Of a stretch of DNA of 64,000 bases, positions 16,351 through 24,707 are shown piece after piece. The stretch's first letter is position 1; each line of letters starts with the position of its first letter. A program made the translations under genes and the position numbers. Under the pieces are notes generated by a model. It did no database searches and had not been told where the DNA came from. It worked only from the letters and a program-made list of their open reading frames with translations. This DNA comes from Rubrimonas sp036735545 (GTDB lineage: Bacteria > Pseudomonadota > Alphaproteobacteria > Rhodobacterales > Rhodobacteraceae): positions 5,249-69,248 of the forward strand of contig DAINOD010000006.1 of NCBI GenBank assembly GCA_036735545.1, in the 5' to 3' direction.

Positions 16351-17864
16351 TCGATGCGCGCGCCGGCCACCAGCGCCCGCTCCTTGAGGAAGGCGACCGC
16401 GGCGGGGTCGCTGGCGTGCTGGGCGGCTCCGCGCTCGAAGGCCTCGGCGACGGCGTCGGTGTCGCGCAGCACGCCCAGCGTGTGGATCAGACGCGACCAG
16501 TCGTCGATCTCGCCGCCGTCCTCGTAGAGCCGCTCGCGCAGCCCCTCGACCATGCCGCGGATCATCGCCATGCGGTCCTCGGGGGCGAGGTCCTGCGCCG
16601 CGGCGATGGCCGCCGCGTCGGGGCCGCGCATCTGCGACGGCGGCGGGGCGACCTGGGCGATCGGGGGCAGGCCCAACTGGGGCGCGGCCTCCACGGGGGC
16701 GAGGCCGGGCCGGTCGTCGGCCAGCGCGGCCTCGAAGGCGGCGAGCTGTTCCGGCTCGGCGGCGAAGGCGGCGCGAGCGCGGGCCCTGGCGTCCTCGGCC
16801 TCCCTCTCCAGCCCGATCACGCGGTAGGAGCGGGCGAGTTGCGCCCACTGGCCGGGCTCGCCGCCCTGCGTCCTCAGCCGCTCGTCGAGGCCGCGCACCA
16901 TGGCGATGATCTCGTCGCGTCCGCGCTGCGGCGGCGAGGCGGCGGCGACCGCGGGCGGCGGCTGGACCCCGCTTTCGGTGGACACGTCGAGGATGCGCTG
17001 GCGCGTCGCCTCGCGCCACGGGGCGTCGGGCGGGCTGTCGGCCAGCAGGCCGGCCCATACCTCGATGGCCGACTGCGGCCGCCCGGTCTGGGCGAAGGCC
17101 TCGCCCATGTAGAATCGCGCCACCGGCTCGCGACCGTCGCGGCGCAGCGCCTCGCCCAGCGCCTGCTCCGCCTCGGGGCTGACATAGCCGCGCGCGGCGA
17201 GGATCATCGATTCCGCCATGCCGGCGAACACCTGCGCCGGAACATCGCCCCCGGTCGCGCGCAACAGGCGGCGATAGGCGCGCCAGCTCTCGGCGAAGCG
17301 GCCGACCTGCGCGTAGGAGCGCGCGAGCAGGTAGATGCCCTGCCTGTCGGCGTCATTGCCTGCGACCCGCGCCTCGAGCTGCGCCACGAGGTCCGGCAGG
17401 TCGTCCATGCCCGGCGCTACGGTGGCGGGAACCGGCGGCAGCCGCGCCTCGACCAGCTCCTGGCCGGGCCGGCTCTCGGCGCGGGTGGCGAAGGGCTGGT
17501 CGGGCAGGCCGGGCTCGCCCAGACGTTCGTAGAGCGCCCAACCTCCCAGCGGCGCGCCCAGCAGCACGGCGGCCGCCAGCGCGTAGGAGGCGGCCTTGGG
17601 CGCGGGCTGGTGGTCGGGCTGGCGCTCGCGCTCGGCGGCGGCGCCGAGCAGGCGGCGCGACACCTCGATGCGCGCCGAGCGCGCCTCCTCCGCCGTCACC
17701 ACGCCGCGCTCCAGGTCGCGCTCCACCTCGGCGAGCTGGTCGCGGAACACCTGCTCGTCATGCGCCGCCCGCGGCCGCGACGAGCGGCGCCCCAGCGCCA
17801 GCGGGCGGGCGACGTAGGCCGCCGTCAGCAACGCCAGAAGCCCGGCCGCGATCCAGAACAGCAT
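16347..17864 (-). CDS. ccmI: Cytochrome c biogenesis protein CcmI (CycH)
   Basis: The 505-residue protein begins with a transmembrane helix (LFWIAAGLLALLTAAYVA), a charged segment with FRDQLAEVERDLERG that is characteristic of CcmI, and a second helix near 95-115 (YALAAAVLLGAPLGGWALY). A long periplasmic TPR region follows, with repeats such as GIYLLARSYAQVGRFAESWRA. CcmI holds apocytochrome c for the haem ligation complex CcmFH. No other ccm genes are adjacent, which is common in alphaproteobacteria. It starts at ATG 17864 and is divergent from the soxB-like gene. Confidence 0.93.
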   Translation of the reverse strand: MLFWIAAGLLALLTAAYVARPLALGRRSSRPRAAHDEQVFRDQLAEVERDLERGVVTAEEARSARIEVSRRLLGAAAERERQPDHQPAPKAASYALAAAVLLGAPLGGWALYERLGEPGLPDQPFATRAESRPGQELVEARLPPVPATVAPGMDDLPDLVAQLEARVAGNDADRQGIYLLARSYAQVGRFAESWRAYRRLLRATGGDVPAQVFAGMAESMILAARGYVSPEAEQALGEALRRDGREPVARFYMGEAFAQTGRPQSAIEVWAGLLADSPPDAPWREATRQRILDVSTESGVQPPPAVAAASPPQRGRDEIIAMVRGLDERLRTQGGEPGQWAQLARSYRVIGLEREAEDARARARAAFAAEPEQLAAFEAALADDRPGLAPVEAAPQLGLPPIAQVAPPPSQMRGPDAAAIAAAQDLAPEDRMAMIRGMVEGLRERLYEDGGEIDDWSRLIHTLGVLRDTDAVAEAFERGAAQHASDPAAVAFLKERALVAGARIE

Positions 17865-18024
17865 CGATTTCTCCCGTCACCTCTTTCGGGAAACTAGGCC
17901 CCGTCGGCGCCCCCCGCAATGCGGCCGTCTGCGCCGCGACGTCGCGAAAGCCTCGCAGGCCGGCGCAAGCGGCGCGACAGACCCGGCCCGGGGGGCTAGG
18001 CTTGCGGGAACAACGGAGCCGTCG

Positions 18025-19266
18025 ATGCAGCGCTATTCCGCCTTCGCCCTCGCCCGCCGCGCCGCGACCCACCACCGGGGCTGGGAGCGCGCGTGGCCCG
18101 CGCCGGCGCTGAAGGATCGCTACGACGTGATCGTGGTCGGCGGCGGCGGGCACGGGCTGGCGACCGCCTACTATCTGGCGAAGAACCACGGGCTGCGCGA
18201 CGTCGCCGTGCTGGAGAAGGGCTGGCTCGGCGGCGGCAACACCGGGCGCAACACGACCATCATCCGCTCCAACTACCTCCAGCCGGAATCGGCCGCGATC
18301 TACGAACTCAGCCGCACGCTCTACGAGGGGTTGAGCCAGGACCTGAACTTCAACGTCATGTTCAGCCCCCGCGGCGTGCTGACCCTGTGCCTGACCGAGC
18401 ACGAGGTGCGCGCGCTGTCGCGCACGCAGCACGCCAACCGGCTGGCCGGGATCGCCACCGAGATGCTGACGCCGGCGCAGATCGCCAAACTCTGTCCGAT
18501 CCTGAAGCTGGACGGGCGCTTCCCGGTGCTGGGCGGGCTGTGGCAGGCCGACGGGGGCACGGCCCGCCACGACGCTGTGGCGTGGGGCTATGCGCGCGCG
18601 GCCTCGGCGCTGGGGGTGGACGTGATCCAGAACTGCGCCGTGGAGGGGATCGACGTCTCCAACGGCCGCGTCATGGGCGTGCGGACGTCGCAGGGCGCCG
18701 CGCGCTGCGACAAGCTGGCGCTGGTCGTCGCCGGTCATTCCTCGGTGCTCGCCGGGATGGCGGGCTTCCGCCTGCCGATCGAAAGCGTCGCGCTCCAGGC
18801 GCTGGTCAGCGAGCCGGTGAAGCCGATGCTCGACATCGTGGTGATGGCCAACGCGGTCCATGGCTACGTCAGCCAGTCCGACAAGGGCGAACTGGTGATC
18901 GGCGGCGGCACCGACGTCTACAACAGCTACAGCCAGCGCGGCGGCTTCCAGCACATCGAGGAGACGGTGCGCGCGCTGGTGGAGCTGTTCCCGGTGATCG
19001 GGCGCATGACGATGCTGCGCCAGTGGGGCGGGATCGTCGACATGACCGGCGACCGCTCGCCGATCCTGTCCAGGACGCCGGTGGAGGGGGTCTACCTGAA
19101 CTGCGGCTGGGGCACCGGCGGCTTCAAGGCGATCCCGGGCTCGGGCTGGGCCATGGCCGGACTGATCGCGCGCGGCGAGGACCCGGTGGCGGGGCCTTTC
19201 TCGCTGGAGCGTTTCCGCGAGGGGCGCATGATCGACGAGAGCGTCGCCGCAGCTGTCGCGCATTGA
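18025..19266 (+). CDS. soxB: Sarcosine oxidase subunit beta family protein
   Basis: The 413-residue FAD-dependent oxidoreductase matches the beta subunit of heterotetrameric sarcosine oxidase. It has the dinucleotide motif VVGGGGHGLATAYYLAK, the NTGRNTTIIRSNY segment typical of SoxB, and GGTARHDAVAWGYARAA, in which His182 corresponds to the residue that carries covalent FMN in characterised enzymes. It would oxidise sarcosine to glycine and formaldehyde. The partners soxD, soxA and soxG are not adjacent on either side, so complex formation needs subunits from elsewhere. A CTAGGCT box lies 23 bases before the ATG. Confidence 0.9.
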   Translation: MQRYSAFALARRAATHHRGWERAWPAPALKDRYDVIVVGGGGHGLATAYYLAKNHGLRDVAVLEKGWLGGGNTGRNTTIIRSNYLQPESAAIYELSRTLYEGLSQDLNFNVMFSPRGVLTLCLTEHEVRALSRTQHANRLAGIATEMLTPAQIAKLCPILKLDGRFPVLGGLWQADGGTARHDAVAWGYARAASALGVDVIQNCAVEGIDVSNGRVMGVRTSQGAARCDKLALVVAGHSSVLAGMAGFRLPIESVALQALVSEPVKPMLDIVVMANAVHGYVSQSDKGELVIGGGTDVYNSYSQRGGFQHIEETVRALVELFPVIGRMTMLRQWGGIVDMTGDRSPILSRTPVEGVYLNCGWGTGGFKAIPGSGWAMAGLIARGEDPVAGPFSLERFREGRMIDESVAAAVAH

Positions 19267-19357
19267 CGCCTCGTTCACGTTTCGGCAACCGGGCCCGCCG
19301 CACACCCGCGGTGTCCGGCGCCTACTGGCCGGTCGCGTGTGCCGCAGGAGTGTTCCC

Positions 19358-19816
19358 GTGTCCCGCTTACTCGTCTTTCTCGCCATGGTGGCGGCCATCA
19401 TCGTCGCCGTGGCGCCGGCCCGCGCGGCGGAGCCCGTGCTGCGCATCGGCGGCGCTGCGGAATTCACGCGCGAGGCGCTCGCCGCCTTGCCCCAACACAG
19501 TATTTCCCAGACGACCGACTATACCGACGGCATCGTCACCTTCACCGGGCCGCTTGCGCGCGACGTCGTGACGCCGCCGCCCGGCGCGACCGTCGCCGTG
19601 ATGACCGCGATCAACGACTACAGCGTGGACGTGCCGCTGGAGGACTTCCAGAATTTCGACGTGATCCTCGCGCTCGAGATGGACGGCAAGCCGCTGACGC
19701 GTCGCGACAAGGGGCCGGTCTGGGTGATGTATCCGCTGGCCGACGTCGATGCCGCTCTGCGCCAGCACGTGGACACCCGCCTGATCTGGCAGCTCCGCGA
19801 AATCTCCTTCAGGTGA
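19358..19816 (+). CDS. Periplasmic protein with sulfite-oxidase/YedY-like molybdopterin fold
   Basis: The 152-residue protein has a cleavable signal peptide (residues 1-22, ending APARAAE). The rest resembles the oxidoreductase molybdopterin-binding domain: DGIVTFTGPLARDV, INDYSVDVPLEDF, and DKGPVWVMYPLAD near the end. No cysteine is present that could ligate molybdenum, so it is more likely a binding or sensory protein than an enzyme. The start is GTG 19358 with AGGAG seven bases upstream. Its stop overlaps the start of the histidine kinase (GTGA), which suggests it is the periplasmic partner of that kinase. Ligand unknown. Confidence 0.8.
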   Translation: MSRLLVFLAMVAAIIVAVAPARAAEPVLRIGGAAEFTREALAALPQHSISQTTDYTDGIVTFTGPLARDVVTPPPGATVAVMTAINDYSVDVPLEDFQNFDVILALEMDGKPLTRRDKGPVWVMYPLADVDAALRQHVDTRLIWQLREISFR

Positions 19817-21231
19817 GCAGGGCGGCGATCCTCATCGCGGTTGCGCTGGCCGTCGCTGTCGCCCTCGTTCTGGGCATGGTCGCGATCGACCTGCGCACGC
19901 GCCAGATCGACGCCCAGGGGATCGCCGACTTCCGGCAGGAGAACCTGCTGTGGAACGCGATGCAATTGCAATCGGAGACGATACGCTATGCGGAGGCGCT
20001 GAGCGCGTTCCGCCTTGCGCCGACAGACGAGGCCGCCGGGGAGGCAGTCGTGCGGTTCGACGTGCTCTGGAGCCGCGCGACGCTGTTCACCCAGGGGACG
20101 ACCGCCCGACGCCTCGCCGAACTGGATACGGACGGGGTCGCGCCAGCGATCCTTGGCCTTCTGGAGAAGCACGAAGCCCTCGGGTCCGACCCAAGAAGAG
20201 GGTCGGACAGCGAATTCGACCTGCTGCTTGCGAAGCTCCGCGCGCTGCAACGCGCCATGCAGCGCTACAACGCGCGCGTGCTCGACTTCGAGGAACGCCG
20301 CATGGCGGCGGTTCAGAATGCGATCATCGAGAGCGGCCGCGCCGCGACGCTGAAGATCGTCGTCGCCATGGCGGCGACCGCTGCGATGCTGCTGGCGGCG
20401 TGGGCGCTGGCCATGGCCAACCGCCGGAGACTGGAGGAGCAGCGCAATCGCACCGCCGAGGCCGAGGCGGCGGCCGCCCTGCGCAGCCGCTTCCTGACGA
20501 TGATCAGCCACGAGCTGCGCACGCCGATGAACGGCGTCCTCGGCATGCTCGCGCTTGTGGAGCACCGCACCACGGAGCCCATGCACCGCGCCGCAGTCAG
20601 CGTGGCGCGACGCTCGGCGATGGAGATGCTGGGCCTGATCGAGGACATCCTAGACATCTCGGAACTGGAGACCGGCGCTTCGGTCCTGCATCTGGAGACC
20701 GTGACCGCCTGCGACGTCGCGGAAGACGTGCGCGCGATGCTGGAGCGCCGGCTCGGCGACGTGGCGCACGGGTTCCGCATCGTCTCGACCGGCGAGCCGC
20801 ACATGCGCGTGCTGGTCAGCAAGGCGTGCCTGTGCAAGGCGTTCGGGCACATGGCGCTGTTCTATCTTCATCGCCTTGGCGTCCAGCGGGCGTGCCTCAC
20901 CATCGAAGTCCGGCCGGGCGAGATCCGCGCCTGCCTGGCTTCCGACGAGCCCCCGGCGACGCGCTGGAACCCTGACGTCTTCATCGGGCCGCTGATCGGC
21001 GTGGACAGCGCCAACATCCCCGCCGACGCGGTCGGCGCTGCGGTGGCGCGTGGCCACACCCGTCGTCTGGGCGGCCGCGGCATGGCGCATGTCGACGCCG
21101 CGGGCGCCATCACGCTGAATGTCGTCATCCCGGCGGCCGGGCAGGCCGAAGCGGCGGATGCGAAGGCCCGCGCCGCGGCCCACGAGCGCGCGGCGGCGCG
21201 CAGCGCGGCCGGCTTCGCCCGAACGGGCTGA
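19813..21231 (+). CDS. Membrane histidine kinase-like protein with degenerate ATPase domain
   Basis: The 472-residue protein has two membrane helices (about 4-22 and 180-200) flanking a periplasmic helical region, a short cytoplasmic coiled segment, and a HisKA domain with SHELRTPMNGVLGML, phospho-acceptor His233. The following region should be a HATPase_c domain. However, I find neither an N-box asparagine (the expected place reads KAFGHMALFYLHRLG) nor DxGxG or GxG boxes. ATP binding is therefore doubtful. No response regulator or receiver domain is adjacent. It starts at GTG 19813, coupled to the periplasmic protein upstream. It may act as a receiver-side phosphatase or dimer partner, or be decaying. 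Confidence 0.8.
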   Translation: MSRAAILIAVALAVAVALVLGMVAIDLRTRQIDAQGIADFRQENLLWNAMQLQSETIRYAEALSAFRLAPTDEAAGEAVVRFDVLWSRATLFTQGTTARRLAELDTDGVAPAILGLLEKHEALGSDPRRGSDSEFDLLLAKLRALQRAMQRYNARVLDFEERRMAAVQNAIIESGRAATLKIVVAMAATAAMLLAAWALAMANRRRLEEQRNRTAEAEAAAALRSRFLTMISHELRTPMNGVLGMLALVEHRTTEPMHRAAVSVARRSAMEMLGLIEDILDISELETGASVLHLETVTACDVAEDVRAMLERRLGDVAHGFRIVSTGEPHMRVLVSKACLCKAFGHMALFYLHRLGVQRACLTIEVRPGEIRACLASDEPPATRWNPDVFIGPLIGVDSANIPADAVGAAVARGHTRRLGGRGMAHVDAAGAITLNVVIPAAGQAEAADAKARAAAHERAAARSAAGFARTG

Positions 21232-21248
21232 ACCCGCCGGATCAGCCC
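21225..21248. terminator. Hairpin spanning two convergent stop codons
   Basis: GGGCTGA and TCAGCCC form a perfect 7-bp stem with a 10-base loop. The stem contains the TGA stop of the kinase gene and the opposing stop of ileS. It could serve as a bidirectional terminator for the convergent pair, but there is no T-run and part of the symmetry follows from the two stop codons. Confidence 0.3.
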
Positions 21249-24184
21249 AGCGCGGCGTCGCAGCGGGCGCAGACGGCCGGGTGGCGGTGCGTGCCGACGT
21301 CGGGGAGCACCCGCCAGCACCGGCCGCATTTCTCGCCCGGCGCGAGCCCGGCGACGACCGCGACGCCGGGCGCCTCCGCCAGCCGGAAGGCGTCGGGCGG
21401 CCCGTCGCCGGCTGCGAGCGTGACGGCGGAGACGATGCAGAGCTCGGCCATGTCCAGCCCGGCGCAGAGCGCGCGCAGGCCGTCGTCGGCGAGGTGGATC
21501 GCCGGCGCGGCCTCCAGCCCCGAGCCGATGCGCTTCTCGCGCCGCTCCACCTCCAGCGCCCCCAGCACCACGTCGCGCACCGCCAGCAGACGGGCCATGC
21601 GCGCGGCCAGCGCGTCGTCGCGCCAGTCGGCGGGCGTGTCGGGGAACAGCTGAAGATGCACCGAGCCGTCCTCGGAGGGGAAGCGCTCCAGCCACACCTC
21701 CTCCATGGTGAAGGGCAGGATCGGCGCAAGCCACGTGACCAGCCGGCGGAACACCAGATCCATCGCCGTGCGGCAGGCGCGGCGGCGCAGGCTGTCGGCC
21801 GGGTCGCAGTAGAGCGCGTCCTTGCGCACGTCGAACCACAGCGCCGAGAGATCGGCGGTGACGAACTGGAACAGCGCGGCGTGGACGCGCTGATAGGCGA
21901 AGCCGGCGTAGGCTGCGCGCACCTCGGCGTCGAGCATGGCCAGCCGGTGCAGCACCCAGCGCTCCAGTTCCGGCATGTCCGCCGGCGCGACGCGCTCGGC
22001 GTCGTCGAAGTCGCGCAGCGCGCCCAGCATGTAGCGGAACCCGTTGCGGAGGCGGCGATAGCCGTCGGCGGTCGCCTTGACGATGTTCGGCCCCAGCCGC
22101 TGGTCGTCGGTGTAGTCGGTGGTCGCGACCCACAGGCGCAGGATGTCGGCGCCGTACTCCTTGATCACCTGCTCGGGCGCGACCGTGTTGCCGAGCGACT
22201 TCGACATCTTCCGCCCGTCCTCGTCGAGCGTGAAACCGTGGGTGACCACGTTGCGATAGGGCGCGCGACCCCGCGTGCCGCAGGCCTGCAGCAGCGAGGA
22301 GTGGAACCAGCCGCGGTGCTGGTCCGAGCCCTCCAGATACACGTCCGCCGGCCAGCGCCCGCCGCGATCGGCCAGCGCGAAGCCGTGGGTCGAGCCTGAA
22401 TCGAACCAGACGTCGAGGATGTCGGTGACCATCTCCCAGTCCGCCGGGTCGTAGGCGTTTCCGAGAAAGCGCGCCGCGGCGCCGTCGGCGAACCACGCGT
22501 CGGCCCCTTCTGCGCGGAAGGCGGCCTCGATCCGGGCGTTCACCTCCGGGTCGCGCAGCAGCTCTCCGGTCTCGCGATGGACGAAGCAGGTCAGCGGCAC
22601 GCCCCAGGCGCGCTGGCGCGACACCACCCAGTCCGGGCGGCTCTCGATCATGCTGCGCAGGCGGTTCTGGCCGGTCTTCGGCGTGAAACGAACCAGCTCG
22701 TTGATCGACGTCAACGCGCGCGAGCGTATCGTCGTGCCACTGTCACAAAGGCCGTCGTCCAGCGGCTTGTCGATGGCGATGAACCACTGCGGCGTGTTTC
22801 GGAAGATCAGCGGCGCCTTGGAGCGCCAGGAATGGGGATAAGAGTGTTTCAGTCGCCCGCGGGCCACCAGCGCGCCCGCCTCCTGCAGCTTGGCGATGAT
22901 CGCGGCGTTGGCTTTCCCCTCCTTGCCCTTGGCGTCGAGGATGTCGAGGCCGGCGAAGAACGGCAGGTCGTCGCGAAAGCGCCCGTCCGGGCCGACGTTG
23001 TGGGTCATCGGCAGGCCGTGGCGCTGGCCGATCAGATAGTCGTCGAGGCCGTGCGACGGGGCGGTGTGGACAAAGCCCGTGCCGGCCTCGTCGGTGACGT
23101 GCTCGCCGGGGAGCATGGGCACGTCGTAGGCCCATTCCGGGTCAAGATCGCGGAACGGGTGCGCGAGGGTGAGCGCCTGAAGCTCCGCCGCCTCCACGGG
23201 GCGGACGCGCTCGTAGGCGGCGACCCGCGCGGCCCGGAACACCTCCTCTGCCAGCCGGTCGGCCAGGAGGAAGGTCTCGCCGACCTTGGCCCAGTTATCC
23301 TCCGCCGCGTCGGTGACGCGGAACAGCGCGTAGGGCAGATCGGCGTTGAAGCAGACGGCGCGGTTCTGCGGGATGGTCCAGGGGGTGGTGGTCCAGATGA
23401 CGACCGATGCCTTGAGAAGATCGCTAGGATCCCACGTTTGTCCACGCTGGTAGATTGGCTTCAGCGGATGAATGACGGGAAACCTCACCCACACCGTATG
23501 GCTCTGGTGCTCGTGATACTCCACCTCCGCCTCGGCCAGCGCGGTCTGCTCCACCACCGACCACATCACCGGCTTGGAGCCGCGGTAGAGCGAGCCGTTC
23601 ATCACGAAGGCCATGAAGTCGCGCGCGATGGCGGCCTCGGCGTCGTAGCTCATCGTCAGGTAGGGCCGGTCCCAGTCGCCCATCACGCCCAGCCGCTTGA
23701 ACTCGGCGCGCTGCACGTCCACCCAGCCCTCGGCGAACTTGCGGCACTCCGCGCGCAGTTCGTTGATGGGGACGGCGTTCTTGTCGCGGCCCTTGGCGCG
23801 ATACTGCTCCTCGATCTTCCACTCGATCGGCAGGCCGTGGCAGTCCCAGCCGGGGACGTAGTTGCTGTCGCGCCCCAGCATCTGGTGCGAGCGCACCACG
23901 AAGTCCTTCAGCACCTTGTTCAGCGCATGGCCGATATGCAGGTGGCCGTTGGCGTAAGGGGGCCCGTCGTGCAGTTCGAAGGGCTCGCGTCCCTTCGCCT
24001 GGTCGCGCAGGCGGTCCCACAGGCCGACGCGCTCCCAGCGCGCCAGCCATTCCGGCTCGCGCTTCGGCAGCCCGGCGCGCATGGGAAAGGCCGTGTCCGG
24101 CAGGAACAGGGTATGGCGATAGTCGTGGCCCGTGCTTTGGCCCGTGCTGGGGCCCATGCTGGGGCTGGCGGCGTCGTCGGCCAT
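21242..24184 (-). CDS. ileS: Isoleucyl-tRNA synthetase
   Basis: The 980-residue class I synthetase charges tRNA-Ile. The HIGH motif appears as PYANGHLHIGHAL (about 78-90) and KMSKS as GRKMSKSLGNT near 670. The editing domain contains WTTTPWTIPQN and GTGFVHTAPSHGLDDY. The C-terminus keeps a zinc finger, GEKCGRCWR and CARCDAALG. Length is normal. The first 20 residues include a PSxG-type tandem repeat that is not part of the conserved fold. The start at ATG 24184 is supported by conserved sequence from about residue 22 (DYRHTLFLPDTAFPMRAGLP). The gene is transcribed alone. Confidence 0.97.
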   Translation of the reverse strand: MADDAASPSMGPSTGQSTGHDYRHTLFLPDTAFPMRAGLPKREPEWLARWERVGLWDRLRDQAKGREPFELHDGPPYANGHLHIGHALNKVLKDFVVRSHQMLGRDSNYVPGWDCHGLPIEWKIEEQYRAKGRDKNAVPINELRAECRKFAEGWVDVQRAEFKRLGVMGDWDRPYLTMSYDAEAAIARDFMAFVMNGSLYRGSKPVMWSVVEQTALAEAEVEYHEHQSHTVWVRFPVIHPLKPIYQRGQTWDPSDLLKASVVIWTTTPWTIPQNRAVCFNADLPYALFRVTDAAEDNWAKVGETFLLADRLAEEVFRAARVAAYERVRPVEAAELQALTLAHPFRDLDPEWAYDVPMLPGEHVTDEAGTGFVHTAPSHGLDDYLIGQRHGLPMTHNVGPDGRFRDDLPFFAGLDILDAKGKEGKANAAIIAKLQEAGALVARGRLKHSYPHSWRSKAPLIFRNTPQWFIAIDKPLDDGLCDSGTTIRSRALTSINELVRFTPKTGQNRLRSMIESRPDWVVSRQRAWGVPLTCFVHRETGELLRDPEVNARIEAAFRAEGADAWFADGAAARFLGNAYDPADWEMVTDILDVWFDSGSTHGFALADRGGRWPADVYLEGSDQHRGWFHSSLLQACGTRGRAPYRNVVTHGFTLDEDGRKMSKSLGNTVAPEQVIKEYGADILRLWVATTDYTDDQRLGPNIVKATADGYRRLRNGFRYMLGALRDFDDAERVAPADMPELERWVLHRLAMLDAEVRAAYAGFAYQRVHAALFQFVTADLSALWFDVRKDALYCDPADSLRRRACRTAMDLVFRRLVTWLAPILPFTMEEVWLERFPSEDGSVHLQLFPDTPADWRDDALAARMARLLAVRDVVLGALEVERREKRIGSGLEAAPAIHLADDGLRALCAGLDMAELCIVSAVTLAAGDGPPDAFRLAEAPGVAVVAGLAPGEKCGRCWRVLPDVGTHRHPAVCARCDAALG
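24129..24164 (-). repeat. Three 12-bp tandem repeats in the 5' end of ileS
   Basis: CCCGTGCTTTGG, CCCGTGCTGGGG and CCCATGCTGGGG follow each other without a gap. On the coding strand they encode a four-residue repeat (PSMG, PSTG, QSTG) in the non-conserved N-terminal tail of IleS. Copy number could vary between strains by slippage without frameshift. Confidence 0.75.
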
Positions 24185-24486
24185 GGTGGCTCCACGGGGT
24201 CGGTGACGGGTCAGGGTGTCAGGGCGCGCGCCCTCGGTCTCCCGGCGCTCCGCTCAGGAGGCCGGGCCGGTAATTCGCATCGCCACCCGCGTTCGCATCC
24301 GCGCCTGTTATCAGCGCGCCGCGCGCCCGTCCACATGCGGCGCAAAGCGGGCGGCCTCGGCGTTTTTTGATCAGTCAATCAATTTTCCGCTTGAGCCGAC
24401 TCGGCATTACGCGTACGTCAAGGTCATGCAAACGTTTTAACTCGCCCGATCCGCAGAGACGGCGAGCCGGTTGAAAGGGAGAAGCC
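24185..24486. other. Intergenic region between divergent ileS and small gene
   Basis: The 302 bases separate divergent starts. The ileS-proximal 170 bases are GC-rich and show no clear motif. From about 24361 the composition becomes notably AT-rich for this genome (TTTTTTGATCAGTCAATCAA), a probable promoter area for the small gene at 24487. I see no tRNA, T-box or riboswitch structure. Confidence 0.6.
24391..24419 (+). promoter_or_regulatory. Possible sigma-70-type promoter for the small gene at 24487
   Basis: TTGAGC (24391-24396) and TACGTC (24414-24419) are separated by 17 bases inside the AT-rich patch and would start transcription about 60 bases before the ATG at 24487. The -10 match is weak, so this is a suggestion only. 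Confidence 0.3.
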
Positions 24487-24696
24487 ATGTCCGCAGCCAA
24501 GAATCCCGCATCCATGGATCCCGTCGACCCGCAGACCGGCGCCCCCGACAGCGACCCTGCCGAGGACCTGCGAAGGCTCGAGGCCGAGGCCGAGGCGCTG
24601 CGCGCCGCCGGCCGCCACGACGCCGCCGCCCAATTGCTCGCATGGCGAGACCTGCACGCCCTGCGCCTGAACCGCGACCGGAACAAGGACCGCTGA
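24487..24696 (+). CDS. Small charged protein of unknown function
   Basis: The 69-residue product starts MSAAKNPASMDP after a GGGAG six bases upstream. The first 24 residues are polar and proline-rich. The rest is a predicted amphipathic helix rich in Glu, Arg, Ala and Leu (DLRRLEAEAEALRAAGRHD), ending in a basic tail (RLNRDRNKDR). No domain is recognised. Good ribosome binding site, own AT-rich upstream region and GC-rich third positions support it as a real gene. It is convergent with guaD, the two stops being 11 bases apart. Function unknown. Confidence 0.7.
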   Translation: MSAAKNPASMDPVDPQTGAPDSDPAEDLRRLEAEAEALRAAGRHDAAAQLLAWRDLHALRLNRDRNKDR

Positions 24697-24707
24697 GCGC
24701 GGGCGCC

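Noticed and set aside
24330..24372. Possible intrinsic terminator ending in TTTTTT before the small gene
   Set aside because: No stable stem precedes the T-run and it points towards the small gene rather than following a gene on that strand.
24185..24486. T-box or tRNA-like leader for ileS
   Set aside because: No T-box sequence, anticodon stem or terminator structure is visible, and such leaders are not known for alphaproteobacterial ileS.
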